DNA from: Oxalobacteraceae bacterium | GTDB taxonomy: Bacteria > Pseudomonadota > Gammaproteobacteria > Burkholderiales > Burkholderiaceae_D | Direction of reading: 5' to 3' | DNA length: 38,729 nucleotides | Assembly: GCA_947374865.1 (NCBI GenBank) | Contig: CANCDR010000024.1 | Span: 1-38,729, forward strand | Part shown: in pieces, positions 1-7,322 of the stretch | How the letters are laid out: each line of letters opens with the position of its first letter | Numbering within the stretch: the stretch's first letter is position 1 | The notes under the pieces: generated by a model | What the model was told of the DNA's origin: nothing | The model's database searches: none | Seen by the model: the letters and a program-made list of their open reading frames with translations, nothing else | Program-made: the position numbers and the translations under genes

Positions 1-370
1 TAGAAGCCAAGCCATCAACATCAGTGCCTGAAAAAGTATTCACAGCAGCAATCATCTCAACAACAACAGCACCAACAGTCGCGCCTGAAGCATTCAACTT
101 AGCAGTCCAAAATGCCAGACCACCAGCATCAGCAGTACGACCCAACACATTGGTGTAAAACTTACCAATGATTTGCTCATTAGTCAGAAATGAAGGATAG
201 ATAACGCGAGCAGCAGCGACACCATACATTTCGTTAGCGATTTTAGTGACTGAGTCGCCATTGCCCAAACGTGCAACCCAGTATCCCAGTCCATCAGACT
301 CAGGCGCACGTCCAAACAGCGACGTGTACAGTTCTGTTACTTGTCCAACCATTGCGCTAGTAATAGCCAT
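1..370 (-). CDS. S-layer-like protein A, DUF4214 N-terminus (partial, runs off window)
   Basis: This is the first 123 codons of a minus-strand gene whose 3' part lies outside the window; no stop occurs before base 1. The translation starts MAITSAMVGQVTELYTSLFG and continues through GRAPESDGLGYW, SFLTNEQIIGKFY and NVLGRTADAGGLAFW, the two-helix repeat pattern of DUF4214. It is strongly similar over its whole visible length to the N-terminus of the gene ending at 3020, so the two are paralogues. The start is supported by GGAG at 378-381 (complement), 7 nt from the ATG. No signal peptide is visible, which fits type I secretion. DUF4214 is common at the N-terminus of large secreted RTX or S-layer-type proteins in Proteobacteria. 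The role as a surface-layer protein is inferred from the paralogue, since the body of this protein cannot be seen. Confidence 0.85.
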   Translation of the reverse strand, partial: MAITSAMVGQVTELYTSLFGRAPESDGLGYWVARLGNGDSVTKIANEMYGVAAARVIYPSFLTNEQIIGKFYTNVLGRTADAGGLAFWTAKLNASGATVGAVVVEMIAAVNTFSGTDVDGLAS

Positions 371-454
371 TGTGTAACTCCATATAGATAGTAATAATTA
401 AACTGCCACCGCCAGCAACTCCGAGGTCACTTAATAAGCAGCATCAGCATCGGT

Positions 455-532
455 AAAACAGTACTGCCCTTGAAACATTGAAACTTACTCAGCAAAGAAC
501 AAGCATCAATGCATCAAGGGCAGTACTGTTTC
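455..532. repeat. Inverted repeat / stem-loop A upstream of S-layer-like gene A
   Basis: The arms 456-473 and 514-531 are a perfect 18 bp inverted repeat (AAACAGTACTGCCCTTGA and its complement). After a 2x2 internal loop a further 5 bp inner stem follows (CATTG 476-480 with CAATG 507-511), and the apical loop is 26 nt. The element lies 85 bp upstream of the start codon of the minus-strand S-layer-like gene. A homologous element occupies the same distance upstream of gene B. It could be a 5' UTR hairpin or a protein or recombinase binding site. There is no T-tract, so a terminator is unlikely. Confidence 0.8.
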
Positions 533-646
533 TCCAGAAATTCTCAAAATTGCACTAGTAGTAAGCAGACTAGTAGACAACTTATTGAGATATATACAAA
601 TCAATCAGTTACAAATTTCTAAGCAAGTAGAAAAGTCAAATTCCTT

Positions 647-780
647 CCATCTGCCCACCAAGTAAAGATCGAAGTATTTGATATTTAAAAATTGTTTATT
701 TATTATCAGCAACTTAAAAGCTGCATTAAATACATGCCAACAGTACAGACCAAATTTTCCGCCTTCCATCTACCCACCAA
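647..780 (+). repeat. Pair of direct repeats upstream of integrase A
   Basis: CCATCTGCCCACCAA (647-661) recurs as CCATCTACCCACCAA (766-780), 119 bp apart. In both copies the flanks extend the match to CCTTCC on the left and GTAA on the right. The second copy ends 25 bp before the integrase ATG. The counterparts before integrase B are at 7139-7153 and 7255-7269. Candidate roles are integrase arm-type or core sites, or an operator; this is inference. Confidence 0.65.
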
Positions 781-805
781 GTAACCGAATACAGCACCAA
801 CGACT

Positions 806-2011
806 ATGCCTACCGCCCTCATCAGTGAATCCTTCATCGCCAATCTTGATCAACTAGAACCCGGCAAACGTATTGACACCTTCGATGCTGAAATCAAAGG
901 CTTTATTCTTGAATATCGCCATCCCCGCAAACTGAGTTTTTACTTTCGCTATCGCGATACGCTGCGCAGGGTGCGGCAAATTCAACTCGGCAAGCATCCC
1001 GCACTGAGCGTCAGTGATGCCCGTGCCAAGGCGCATCAGTGCAAAGCCGTCGTCAAGATCGGCGGGGATCCGCAACACGTGGCTGCGCGCTTACAGCCTG
1101 CGGCCTTGTTTGGCGATTTCATCCGCGAAAAATATCTGCCCCACGCGCAGGCGACGAAGCGCAGTTGGTCAACGGATGAATGCTTATTGCGAAATCATTT
1201 ATTGCCGCGGTTTTCTGCTGTGCGCCTAAATTGCATCAGCCTCGCGATGGTTCAAGCGATGATGCTGGAGGGTAGGAAGGCCGGTTATACCGCCGGGACC
1301 TGTAATCGTTGGCTGGTGCTATTGCGCTATATTTTTAATCTGGCGATTCGGTGGGAGTTGATGCCGGAGGGGTCTAACCCGACACGCAATGTCGATCTTC
1401 TGCAAGACAATGGCGCGCGCGAACGTTATTTGACGAGCGAGGAAGTACGCAGCTTATTCGAGGAAATTGAGCGTAACCGTAATACGCAGGTGGGCCAGGT
1501 GGTGAAGCTGCTTTTGTTGACGGGCGCCCGCAAGCGCGAAGTGCTCGATTTGCGGTGGGAGCATATTGATTATGAACGGCAGTTATTTACAGTGCCGATT
1601 TCTAAATCTGGCAAACCACGGCATATTCCACTCTCGTATGCGGCGATCGCTCTGCTTCAAAGCTTGCCGCGTGATGAGAATGTTCCCTGGGTTTTTTATA
1701 CCAAACGTACCGGCAAACCGCCGGTGAGTATTTTTTTTGCATGGGACACGATGCGGCGACGGTTGGGCATCAAGGATGTGCGCTTACATGATCTGCGCCA
1801 TAGTTACGCGTCGTTTTTGGTGAATCAGGGACGTTCCTTGTACGAGGTGCAGCGCTTGCTTGGCCATGCGGATGCCAAAACTACTCAACGTTATGCGCAT
1901 TTGTCGCCGGGGGCGCTGTTGGCGGCGGTGAATGTGGTGGCGGATGTGGTGGCGCAGTCACAGTACAAAGATCCATTAGCGCCTGCTGAGGTACTTTCTG
2001 GTTCGCTTTAA
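806..2011 (+). CDS. Tyrosine integrase A (DUF4102/P4-type)
   Basis: This 401-residue site-specific recombinase is of the P4/phage-integrase type. Residues about 1-95 match the arm-DNA-binding DUF4102 domain (FDAEIKGFILE, FYFRYRD, IQLGKHPALSVSDARAKA). A SAM-like core-binding domain follows (about 105-190), then the catalytic domain. The catalytic set is visible: R242 in TGARKRE, a lysine in ISKSGKPRHIP, H328 and R331 in HDLRH, H354 in LGHADAKTTQRY, and the nucleophile Y363. The protein therefore looks intact. It is paralogous to the integrase at 7323-8501, with a nearly identical catalytic domain. No strong ribosome binding site precedes the ATG, but the alignment with integrase B supports this start. 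The gene is divergent from S-layer-like gene A, and a winged-helix gene follows at once. No tRNA attachment site is nearby, which is unusual for this family. Confidence 0.93.
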   Translation: MPTALISESFIANLDQLEPGKRIDTFDAEIKGFILEYRHPRKLSFYFRYRDTLRRVRQIQLGKHPALSVSDARAKAHQCKAVVKIGGDPQHVAARLQPAALFGDFIREKYLPHAQATKRSWSTDECLLRNHLLPRFSAVRLNCISLAMVQAMMLEGRKAGYTAGTCNRWLVLLRYIFNLAIRWELMPEGSNPTRNVDLLQDNGARERYLTSEEVRSLFEEIERNRNTQVGQVVKLLLLTGARKREVLDLRWEHIDYERQLFTVPISKSGKPRHIPLSYAAIALLQSLPRDENVPWVFYTKRTGKPPVSIFFAWDTMRRRLGIKDVRLHDLRHSYASFLVNQGRSLYEVQRLLGHADAKTTQRYAHLSPGALLAAVNVVADVVAQSQYKDPLAPAEVLSGSL

Positions 2012-2028
2012 GTAAAATGTACTTTTAT

Positions 2029-2406
2029 ATGAGTAAACGAATTCTCAACGTTAAAGTTGGTGAGCCTCTTGAATCAGCTTTGACTCGTGCTGCGCAAACG
2101 ATGGAGATGCTGGATCGGGGCGAGACTCCACCGCCCTATTTTGGTATAGGTTTTCCCAGCGTAGGACATCTTTTTTCAGTATTTACCCCTCGGCGGTGGG
2201 ATTTGCTTGCTGTTTTGAGGGAGTGCGGGCCGATGTCGATTGCTGAGCTTGCACGTCGCGTTAAACGTGATTACAAAAATGTACACGGTGATATTGAAAA
2301 ACTCACAGAGTGGCAGGCTGTTGAGAAGAACGAAAAGGGCCAAATTTTTGCGCCCTATACAGAAATCATCGTCGATGTTCTTTTGCCGCGAGGTCGGGCG
2401 GCATGA
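2029..2406 (+). CDS. Winged-helix DNA-binding protein (COG4190/HVO_A0114-like)
   Basis: This is a 125-residue protein starting MSKRILNVKVGEP; an in-frame ATG 12 nt upstream (2017) would add MYFY. The C-terminal half has a MarR/ArsR-like winged helix: WDLLAVLRECGPMSIAELARRVKRD is the scaffold and recognition-helix region, followed by a wing ending near the C-terminus. The layout matches the HVO_A0114 family of predicted transcriptional regulators (COG4190), which often act as the antitoxin or autorepressor downstream of a small toxin. No toxin gene lies next to it; instead it follows the integrase stop codon by 17 nt, so it is probably co-transcribed with the integrase and may control it. The family assignment is from memory of motifs and the partner is unknown. 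Confidence 0.75.
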   Translation: MSKRILNVKVGEPLESALTRAAQTMEMLDRGETPPPYFGIGFPSVGHLFSVFTPRRWDLLAVLRECGPMSIAELARRVKRDYKNVHGDIEKLTEWQAVEKNEKGQIFAPYTEIIVDVLLPRGRAA

Positions 2407-2442
2407 CATCCGGTGAAATAGACTAAGAGATTCTTCCATAGC

Positions 2443-2470
2443 AAAAAAATACCCCGACTAAGCGCCGGGG
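2443..2470 (-). terminator. Rho-independent terminator of the DUF6447-like gene
   Basis: Read on the minus strand, a CCCCG stem, a 9 nt loop and CGGGG are followed by TATTTTTTT. It lies about 50 bp after the stop of the small minus-strand gene at 2523-2741. Confidence 0.75.
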
Positions 2471-2522
2471 CATATGGTCTTGCTGCAGCGTTTTTTTCAT
2501 CGCTGCCCGCGCAATCTATTCT

Positions 2523-2741
2523 TTATTTAACATCACCAAACTTAATCGTTTCACCCATTGGCTGCGGCAAGGCGGCTTTCAAGGCATTGGCATAGGCCAT
2601 GCGCGCTGTTTGCAGGGCTGCGCCGGTGGCTTGCAGACGTTGTAGCTCGTTATCTACGAACTGCAGGCTGAGTAATTGCGCTTTTGCGTCGTCAGACAGG
2701 GTGTCTGATTCATATTCTTGTCCGTCAATGGTAATTTTCAT
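2523..2741 (-). CDS. Small DUF6447-like protein
   Basis: This is a 72-residue protein starting MKITIDGQEYESDTLSDDA. It has a short beta-hairpin-like N-terminus (MKITIDGQEYE), then a helical stretch rich in Leu, Gln and Ala (AKAQLLSLQFVDNELQRLQ), typical of small acidic proteins that I associate with DUF6447 and with type I secretion loci of Burkholderiales. The name rests on memory of the pattern. It lies between the two S-layer/integrase modules, on the same strand as the S-layer-like genes, with its own terminator downstream. The ribosome binding site is weak (AAGG). The function is unknown; a role as a co-factor or chaperone of the secreted protein is speculation. Confidence 0.65.
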   Translation of the reverse strand: MKITIDGQEYESDTLSDDAKAQLLSLQFVDNELQRLQATGAALQTARMAYANALKAALPQPMGETIKFGDVK

Positions 2742-2883
2742 GGGGTATCCCTTGGGGTTAATAAGAATGACTTGTGACTGAGAATAATATTTTATAGCAG
2801 AATAAAATTATTTTCTAGGAAACTTATTGTCCGTATTTTTTAATTCCTCATTGCGTGATTTAAGTCATTTACCCCAGAACGCA

Positions 2884-2912
2884 AAAAGCCCCGCCTTGTG
2901 AGCGGGGCTTTT
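2884..2912. terminator. Bidirectional terminator downstream of S-layer-like gene B
   Basis: A perfect 11 bp stem AAAAGCCCCGC/GCGGGGCTTTT with a 7 nt loop is flanked by A and T tracts on both sides. It lies about 110 bp after the stop codon of the large minus-strand gene and would end its transcript. Confidence 0.85.
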
Positions 2913-2948
2913 CTATAGTGCTTTAGAACTTATCTTATTGCCTGAATG

Positions 2949-3010
2949 CTGCAAAAAGAGTTGGATGTCCCAAATCTTACTGCAAAAAGAGTTGGATGTC
3001 CCAAATCTTA
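2949..3010. repeat. Perfect 31-bp tandem duplication
   Basis: Two identical 31 bp units (2949-2979 and 2980-3010, each starting CTGCAAAAAGAGTTGG) stand head to tail between the stop codon of the S-layer-like gene B and its terminator. They are therefore in the 3' UTR of that transcript. Perfect identity implies a recent event. Confidence 0.95.
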
Positions 3011-3019
3011 TCCCAATTC

Positions 3020-6000
3020 TTAGAACCCGATTGTAGGACCACTGCCAGTATTGATCGACGCCACGCTCAAGTCGATCAGGCCAGTCAGTTTCACGACCAG
3101 ATCTGTTGCTGCTGTGTAGGTCGCACCTGCGGTCATGTCCTCAACAACATAAGTGTTTCCGCCGAACTGGAACCAAGAAATAACACCGTTTGTCGAGCCA
3201 TCACCAGCAGCTGCCAAGTTCAAGAAATCGAGGAACGTTGCAGTGTCTGCCAATGCCAGTTTAGTTGTGGTGAAAGTTTCAGTACCCATGTTCGCCAATT
3301 TCAAACGGTCACCGGCGCTGAAGTCAGTGATCGTTGTGTAGATGCCGACGTTCGCAGTGTTTGTAGCAACAACGAATGTGTCATTGCCGAGTCCACCTGT
3401 CAAAACGGTCAAGCCAGCATTGGATGTCAGAATATCTGCACCGCCATTACCGTTCAACACGTCAGCATTTGTTCCTGTTGTTGCCGTGAATTGGTCAGCA
3501 CCTGAACCACCGTTCATGGTGATCGCTGCTGTACTCACGCCAGTGGCAGTCACTGGGCCAGTTGATGCAGTGGCATCGAGGGTGGCGAGCAAAACGCTGC
3601 CTGTCAATGTCAACGCAACACCTGCATTGCCCGATACATTCAAGGTGGTCGCTTTATTGGCTGTCACGATCAACGTGTGCGCTGTTGGAGTCGTAAGCGT
3701 GTCAGTTGCTGTCAGATTTACCGTTTCAACATTGGCTGCAGTAACAGTACCACCGTCAAAACCAGCAGTTGCCGTCATGACGACATTGATGGAATCAGTA
3801 GTTGGCGTTGCAAATGCAGTGTTGCTAATTGTTACGCCATCACCAGCACGATCACCTGTCAATGTCAGTTTGCCGGCATTGGCAAAATCTGTCAGTGTCG
3901 TTGTACCGCTACCTGTTGCAACCGTGATGTCGCTTGTCAATCCAAGATTGGACAAGACAACAGCTTGAGCACCAGTACTACCTGTCAGTGTCAACTTTTC
4001 AAAGCCTGTAACCAATGCAGAGAAGGCCAGATCGTTATCTGCAACGGCAGCATCAGCGACAACCATTGACAAGGTATCGATTCCATTGCCGCCAGTGATA
4101 GCTGCTGTTACGGAAGTAGTTCCTGATGCCAGCGTCAAGCTGTCGTCACCGTCGCCCAGGCTGATTACCTTGGTGGGTGCAACAGCAGATGTTGTGACTG
4201 CATCAACGCCTGCGCCACCGGTGTAGCTTGCTGCTGTCGCATCAAATGTAACCGTTGCTTTACCTGTTGTGCCGCTGGTATCGATGTTTGTCATCGTTGT
4301 CGCCGCAAACGTTGCTGTCAGTCCGGCTGAACCTGTCACCTTGACAGTCGCCAGAGCACTAGCACCCACTGTCGATGTCAACACCAACACTTTATCGCCC
4401 GACACATTAAGAGCTGTCAACGCACCAAAAGTAACGTTAGCCAAAGTAGACGTTGTGGTCGTTGATGTGCCAGTGTACTTGGTAGTGACATTCAAGGTTG
4501 TGTAGATGTCAGCATCATCAAGCGTGCCGCCAGTCAAGCCGTCAACAGTCAGATTCAAGGTTTTGTTGGTTGGCGTTGTCAGGCCGCTGTTGTCGATAAT
4601 GATGTTGCTTGAACCGTTCTTCAGGTTCAGTGTCGACAGCGCGCTACCGTTTAGAGTGAACGCTGTATAGCTTTCTGCTGTGGCGGTTGTGATCGTGCCA
4701 GCACTGGTCGTACCGTAATTGACGTCCGTAATGGTGACAGTATTGGCAGTTACACCGACTTTGCCTGTAGCATCAACTGCGGTAACACCATCAGTCGTTA
4801 CAACGACCGTTGGGTCTGTACCTGTACCAGTATCAGCCAGATCCGTCTTGGCCGCTGCAGTTGTGCCAGTGAATACAACTTTAGTCGTATCAGTCACTGC
4901 ACCGCTTGTCCAGCCAGCGGTAAATGTGCCTGAATACGTACCCTTTGTTGAATTACCTTGCACAGAACCACTCGTTAAATTGGCGAAGGCAGCGGCTGTT
5001 TGTGCAGCAGTCGTACCCGCGGCACCGGCGGTGAATGTTAAGCCATTCAGAATCTGCGTTTGGCCAGCTGTCAAAGCAGCAAAAGTCAGTGTTTCAACTT
5101 CTGTTACTGCAGCAACTGCAAGCACAGTGTTCACTGCTGTGACTGCTGCCGTACCTTTGACGCTGACAGATGTCGTTGCGGCACTGCCTGAGACTACAAC
5201 TGGTGCCAGGGTAATCGTACCGTTGGCAGCTGCTGTGGTCTGCAATGCTTTTGTTGCTGTCTGAGTAATATCAATCACGGTACCGCCAGACACTGTAATT
5301 GTGCCAGCTGTCGTGTTTGTAGTTCCCTTAGCTTCTGAAATAGTATCAGCAATGGTGATGCTGCCTGTTGGTTTGGTCACGCCGCCAACAGTGATCGCTC
5401 CAGTTGTACCACCAGCATTGGAAGCTGTTGATGTGATGCTGACGGATGTTCCGCCGTTCACGGTCGATGCGACAGCTGCTTGAGCTGAGTCAACTACAAC
5501 GATAGAGCCCTTACCGCCACTAACGGTGTAACCACCCGCTGCACTGACTTTTTGTGTCAAACCACCATTTAAGGTCACGCCACCGGATGTCGTTGTTACA
5601 TCCGCATTAGCCGTTGCAGACACTTTCATGTTGACAGCGCCAGCAGCTGTTGCTGTCACGTCAGTTACTGAAGAAAAGCCAGAAAGATCGTAGGCAGTTG
5701 CAGTAACACCTGTTACTGCGGCAACAGCAGCGGCGTTGGCGATGGAATCAACCTTGGCTGAAACTGCGGCTGTAGCACTCTCATTGTTATTGAGGACTGT
5801 GTAGGTTGGCAATGCAGTTCCACCAACGGCTGCTTGCACAATGATGTTGGCATTTACAGCAGTGGCAATTGTTGCACCTGCTGCAGCGTTGATCAGCGCA
5901 GCAATTGCAGTAGCACCAGCATTTGCGTCTGCAACAGCGGCACTAGTGAGTGCGATGCCGTTGTACGTGACGGTAAAGGTATCAGTAGCACCGGCAGCGA

Positions 6001-6826
6001 TAGTCCATGTATCGACTTCTTTTACAGCGGCCGTACCATTTACAGCAGTTACTGCAGCAACACCAACTGCGCCAGTAGTGGCGATTGTTACTTTTTCAAC
6101 GCTTGTTAAGGTTGCAGAAGGAACAGCGATATTCAGGGCAGCGACGTTATCCGTGATGGCCAAAGTATCGATGCCATTACCACCGTCAAGACTGTCGCCG
6201 GCACTAAACGATGTGGCAGTTGCTGTGAATGTATCGTTGGCTGCACCGAGAGTTTTAGTGTCTGCGCTTGCAGTCAGGGCATAAGTCTGCGATGGAACGA
6301 CAACAGGTGGCGTGACAATCGCATCTATTGCCGCATGTACTGAAGCGGTAGTCGATGTTGTCGTCACGTTAGACAGCACGGTATTTGTTGAGCTATTGCC
6401 ACCGAGGTTAACAGCGTAGTACAAACCAGCATCGACTTTGTTATTAAACAAAGTTTGTGAAGTCAGTGCGTCTGTATCTGTACCAGAATACGTTTTAACA
6501 GCTTGGATCAGGTCAAGAACAACGCTACCGACCGTTGCGCCTTTAACACCCATTCTAGCAGTCCAGAATGCCAGACCTGGAGCGTCAGCAGTGCGACCCA
6601 GTACGTTGGTGTAAAAACGACCAACGATTTCTTCGTTTGTCAGGAAAGAAGGGTAGTAAGTACGGGCAGCTGCGGTATTAAACATCTCTTGCGCGATCGC
6701 GGCTGGGGCTTCGCCATTGCCAAGACGGGTTACCCAATAACCCAGTCCATCGGACTCAGGGGCACGACCAAACAGTGAGGTATACAGCTCTGTTACCTGT
6801 GTACGCATTGCGCTAGTAATAGCCAT
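3020..6826 (-). CDS. S-layer-like RTX-type secreted protein B (DUF4214 N-terminus)
   Basis: This 1268-residue protein is rich in Thr, Ala, Val and Gly with almost no Cys, typical of bacterial S-layer or giant surface proteins. Residues about 1-110 form a DUF4214 domain (LYTSLFGRAPESDGLGYW, VLGRTADAPGLAFW). The body is beta-rich and repetitive. RTX-like Ca-binding motifs appear at about 212-219 (GGNGIDTL), 890 (GDGDDSL), 910 (GGNGIDTL), 1103 (GGSGADQF) and 1120-1147 (GNGGADIL, GGLGNDTF). The C-terminal 100 residues (ITDFSAGDRL, FQFGGNTYVVEDM, DLVVKLTGLIDLS) resemble the uncleaved type I secretion signal region of Caulobacter RsaA. There is no N-terminal signal peptide. The start has AGGAG 7 nt upstream. 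It is a paralogue of the gene at 1-370. Export by the transporter at 13453-17948 is inferred. Confidence 0.88.
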   Translation of the reverse strand: MAITSAMRTQVTELYTSLFGRAPESDGLGYWVTRLGNGEAPAAIAQEMFNTAAARTYYPSFLTNEEIVGRFYTNVLGRTADAPGLAFWTARMGVKGATVGSVVLDLIQAVKTYSGTDTDALTSQTLFNNKVDAGLYYAVNLGGNSSTNTVLSNVTTTSTTASVHAAIDAIVTPPVVVPSQTYALTASADTKTLGAANDTFTATATSFSAGDSLDGGNGIDTLAITDNVAALNIAVPSATLTSVEKVTIATTGAVGVAAVTAVNGTAAVKEVDTWTIAAGATDTFTVTYNGIALTSAAVADANAGATAIAALINAAAGATIATAVNANIIVQAAVGGTALPTYTVLNNNESATAAVSAKVDSIANAAAVAAVTGVTATAYDLSGFSSVTDVTATAAGAVNMKVSATANADVTTTSGGVTLNGGLTQKVSAAGGYTVSGGKGSIVVVDSAQAAVASTVNGGTSVSITSTASNAGGTTGAITVGGVTKPTGSITIADTISEAKGTTNTTAGTITVSGGTVIDITQTATKALQTTAAANGTITLAPVVVSGSAATTSVSVKGTAAVTAVNTVLAVAAVTEVETLTFAALTAGQTQILNGLTFTAGAAGTTAAQTAAAFANLTSGSVQGNSTKGTYSGTFTAGWTSGAVTDTTKVVFTGTTAAAKTDLADTGTGTDPTVVVTTDGVTAVDATGKVGVTANTVTITDVNYGTTSAGTITTATAESYTAFTLNGSALSTLNLKNGSSNIIIDNSGLTTPTNKTLNLTVDGLTGGTLDDADIYTTLNVTTKYTGTSTTTTSTLANVTFGALTALNVSGDKVLVLTSTVGASALATVKVTGSAGLTATFAATTMTNIDTSGTTGKATVTFDATAASYTGGAGVDAVTTSAVAPTKVISLGDGDDSLTLASGTTSVTAAITGGNGIDTLSMVVADAAVADNDLAFSALVTGFEKLTLTGSTGAQAVVLSNLGLTSDITVATGSGTTTLTDFANAGKLTLTGDRAGDGVTISNTAFATPTTDSINVVMTATAGFDGGTVTAANVETVNLTATDTLTTPTAHTLIVTANKATTLNVSGNAGVALTLTGSVLLATLDATASTGPVTATGVSTAAITMNGGSGADQFTATTGTNADVLNGNGGADILTSNAGLTVLTGGLGNDTFVVATNTANVGIYTTITDFSAGDRLKLANMGTETFTTTKLALADTATFLDFLNLAAAGDGSTNGVISWFQFGGNTYVVEDMTAGATYTAATDLVVKLTGLIDLSVASINTGSGPTIGF

Positions 6827-6911
6827 TTATAAACTCCTAATAATTAGAAAAATTGTGCGTTTATCGCTGGCGACCTTTACGTCACCGGTTTAGATCGACA
6901 TCAGCGTTAGT

Positions 6912-6975
6912 AAAACAGTACTGCCTTTGAAACATTGATTCCGTTTGATGTTCAATGCGTCAAAGGCAAAACAGT
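6912..6975. repeat. Inverted repeat / stem-loop B upstream of S-layer-like gene B
   Basis: GCCTTTGA (6923-6930) pairs with TCAAAGGC (6960-6967). After a 2x2 internal loop CATTG (6933-6937) pairs with CAATG (6953-6957), leaving a 15 nt loop. Relative to copy A one C-G pair has become T-A (6926 with 6964), so pairing is kept. The outer arm AAAACAGTACT is present on the left only; the right side has AAAACAGT in direct orientation instead. It sits 86 bp upstream of the start codon. Confidence 0.75.
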
Positions 6976-7138
6976 CATCATGAAAACATGGTTAATTAAA
7001 TAAGTTGTTGCGAATTTGTTATGGCTTTTTGAGTTTTTTAATAGCACTAGTTGTGCGCAAACAGATAGACAAAGAACGAGTCTCTTTAAAAATCAATTAC
7101 TTACATTAAAAATAACTTTCTGCAGCGCACTTTGCCCA

Positions 7139-7269
7139 TTCCCTGCCCACCAAATCTCAAAAAATATTATTTACATGGGAATAATTTTGATTAAGATCAG
7201 TAACTTACAGACGGATAAATAGTTTTTCCGTTTGTTGGTACATGCAAGCACACACCATTTGCCCATCAA
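7139..7269 (+). repeat. Pair of direct repeats upstream of integrase B
   Basis: TTCCCTGCCCACCAA (7139-7153) and CCATTTGCCCATCAA (7255-7269) are diverged copies of the pair found upstream of integrase A. The spacing is 116 bp against 119 bp there. The second copy lies about 50 bp before the favoured GTG start of integrase B. Confidence 0.55.
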
Positions 7270-7322
7270 CCTGCAAAAAGTGCGATGGGAACAAAATGCG
7301 AAAAAATCTACCGGAGAAGCGC

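Larger units (their letters stand above)
371..805. promoter_or_regulatory. Divergent intergenic region A between S-layer-like gene and integrase
   Basis: This 435 bp AT-rich gap separates two divergent genes. From left to right it holds the ribosome binding site of the S-layer-like gene (378-381), a long inverted repeat (455-532), a block GCACTAGT...AGACAA (552-580) and AAATCAAT (598-605), both conserved in intergenic region B, and two direct repeats of about 15 bp (647-661 and 766-780). From 552 to 661 the shared elements keep exactly the same spacing as in region B (7044-7153), so the regions are homologous. No convincing sigma70 promoter could be assigned by eye for either gene. Confidence 0.7.
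6827..7322. promoter_or_regulatory. Divergent intergenic region B between S-layer-like gene and integrase
   Basis: This gap is the diverged homologue of the region at 371-805. The stretch 6898-6937 matches 441-480 at 35 of 40 positions. The block at 7044-7072 matches 552-580 at 22 of 29, and AAATCAAT (7090-7097) and CTGCCCACCAA (7143-7153) fall at exactly the same offsets (46 and 99 bp) as in region A. It contains the stem-loop (6912-6975) and two copies of the direct repeat. The S-layer-like gene's ribosome binding site AGGAG is at its left end. No promoter could be assigned with confidence. Confidence 0.7.

Noticed and set aside
455..532. Inverted repeat read as a terminator for the integrase or S-layer gene
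   Set aside because: There is no T-tract on either strand, and the element lies upstream of both divergent genes.
647..780. Direct repeats read as a CRISPR array or iteron origin
   Set aside because: There are only two diverged 15-bp copies 119 bp apart, without regular spacers and without cas or replication genes.
3342..5264. Several long open frames on the plus strand opposite the S-layer-like gene (for example 3342-3968 and 4719-5264)
   Set aside because: They mirror the Thr/Ala/Val codon bias of the minus-strand gene, have no ribosome binding sites and match no family. They are antisense shadows.
7271..7280. CTGCAAAAAG near integrase B resembling the start of the 31-bp tandem unit
   Set aside because: Only ten bases match and the following sequence diverges; chance is likely.
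7242..7322. N-terminal extension of integrase B from the ATG at 7242
   Set aside because: The stretch overlaps a repeat that is non-coding in module A, and the GTG at 7323 has a good Shine-Dalgarno and aligns with the start of integrase A.
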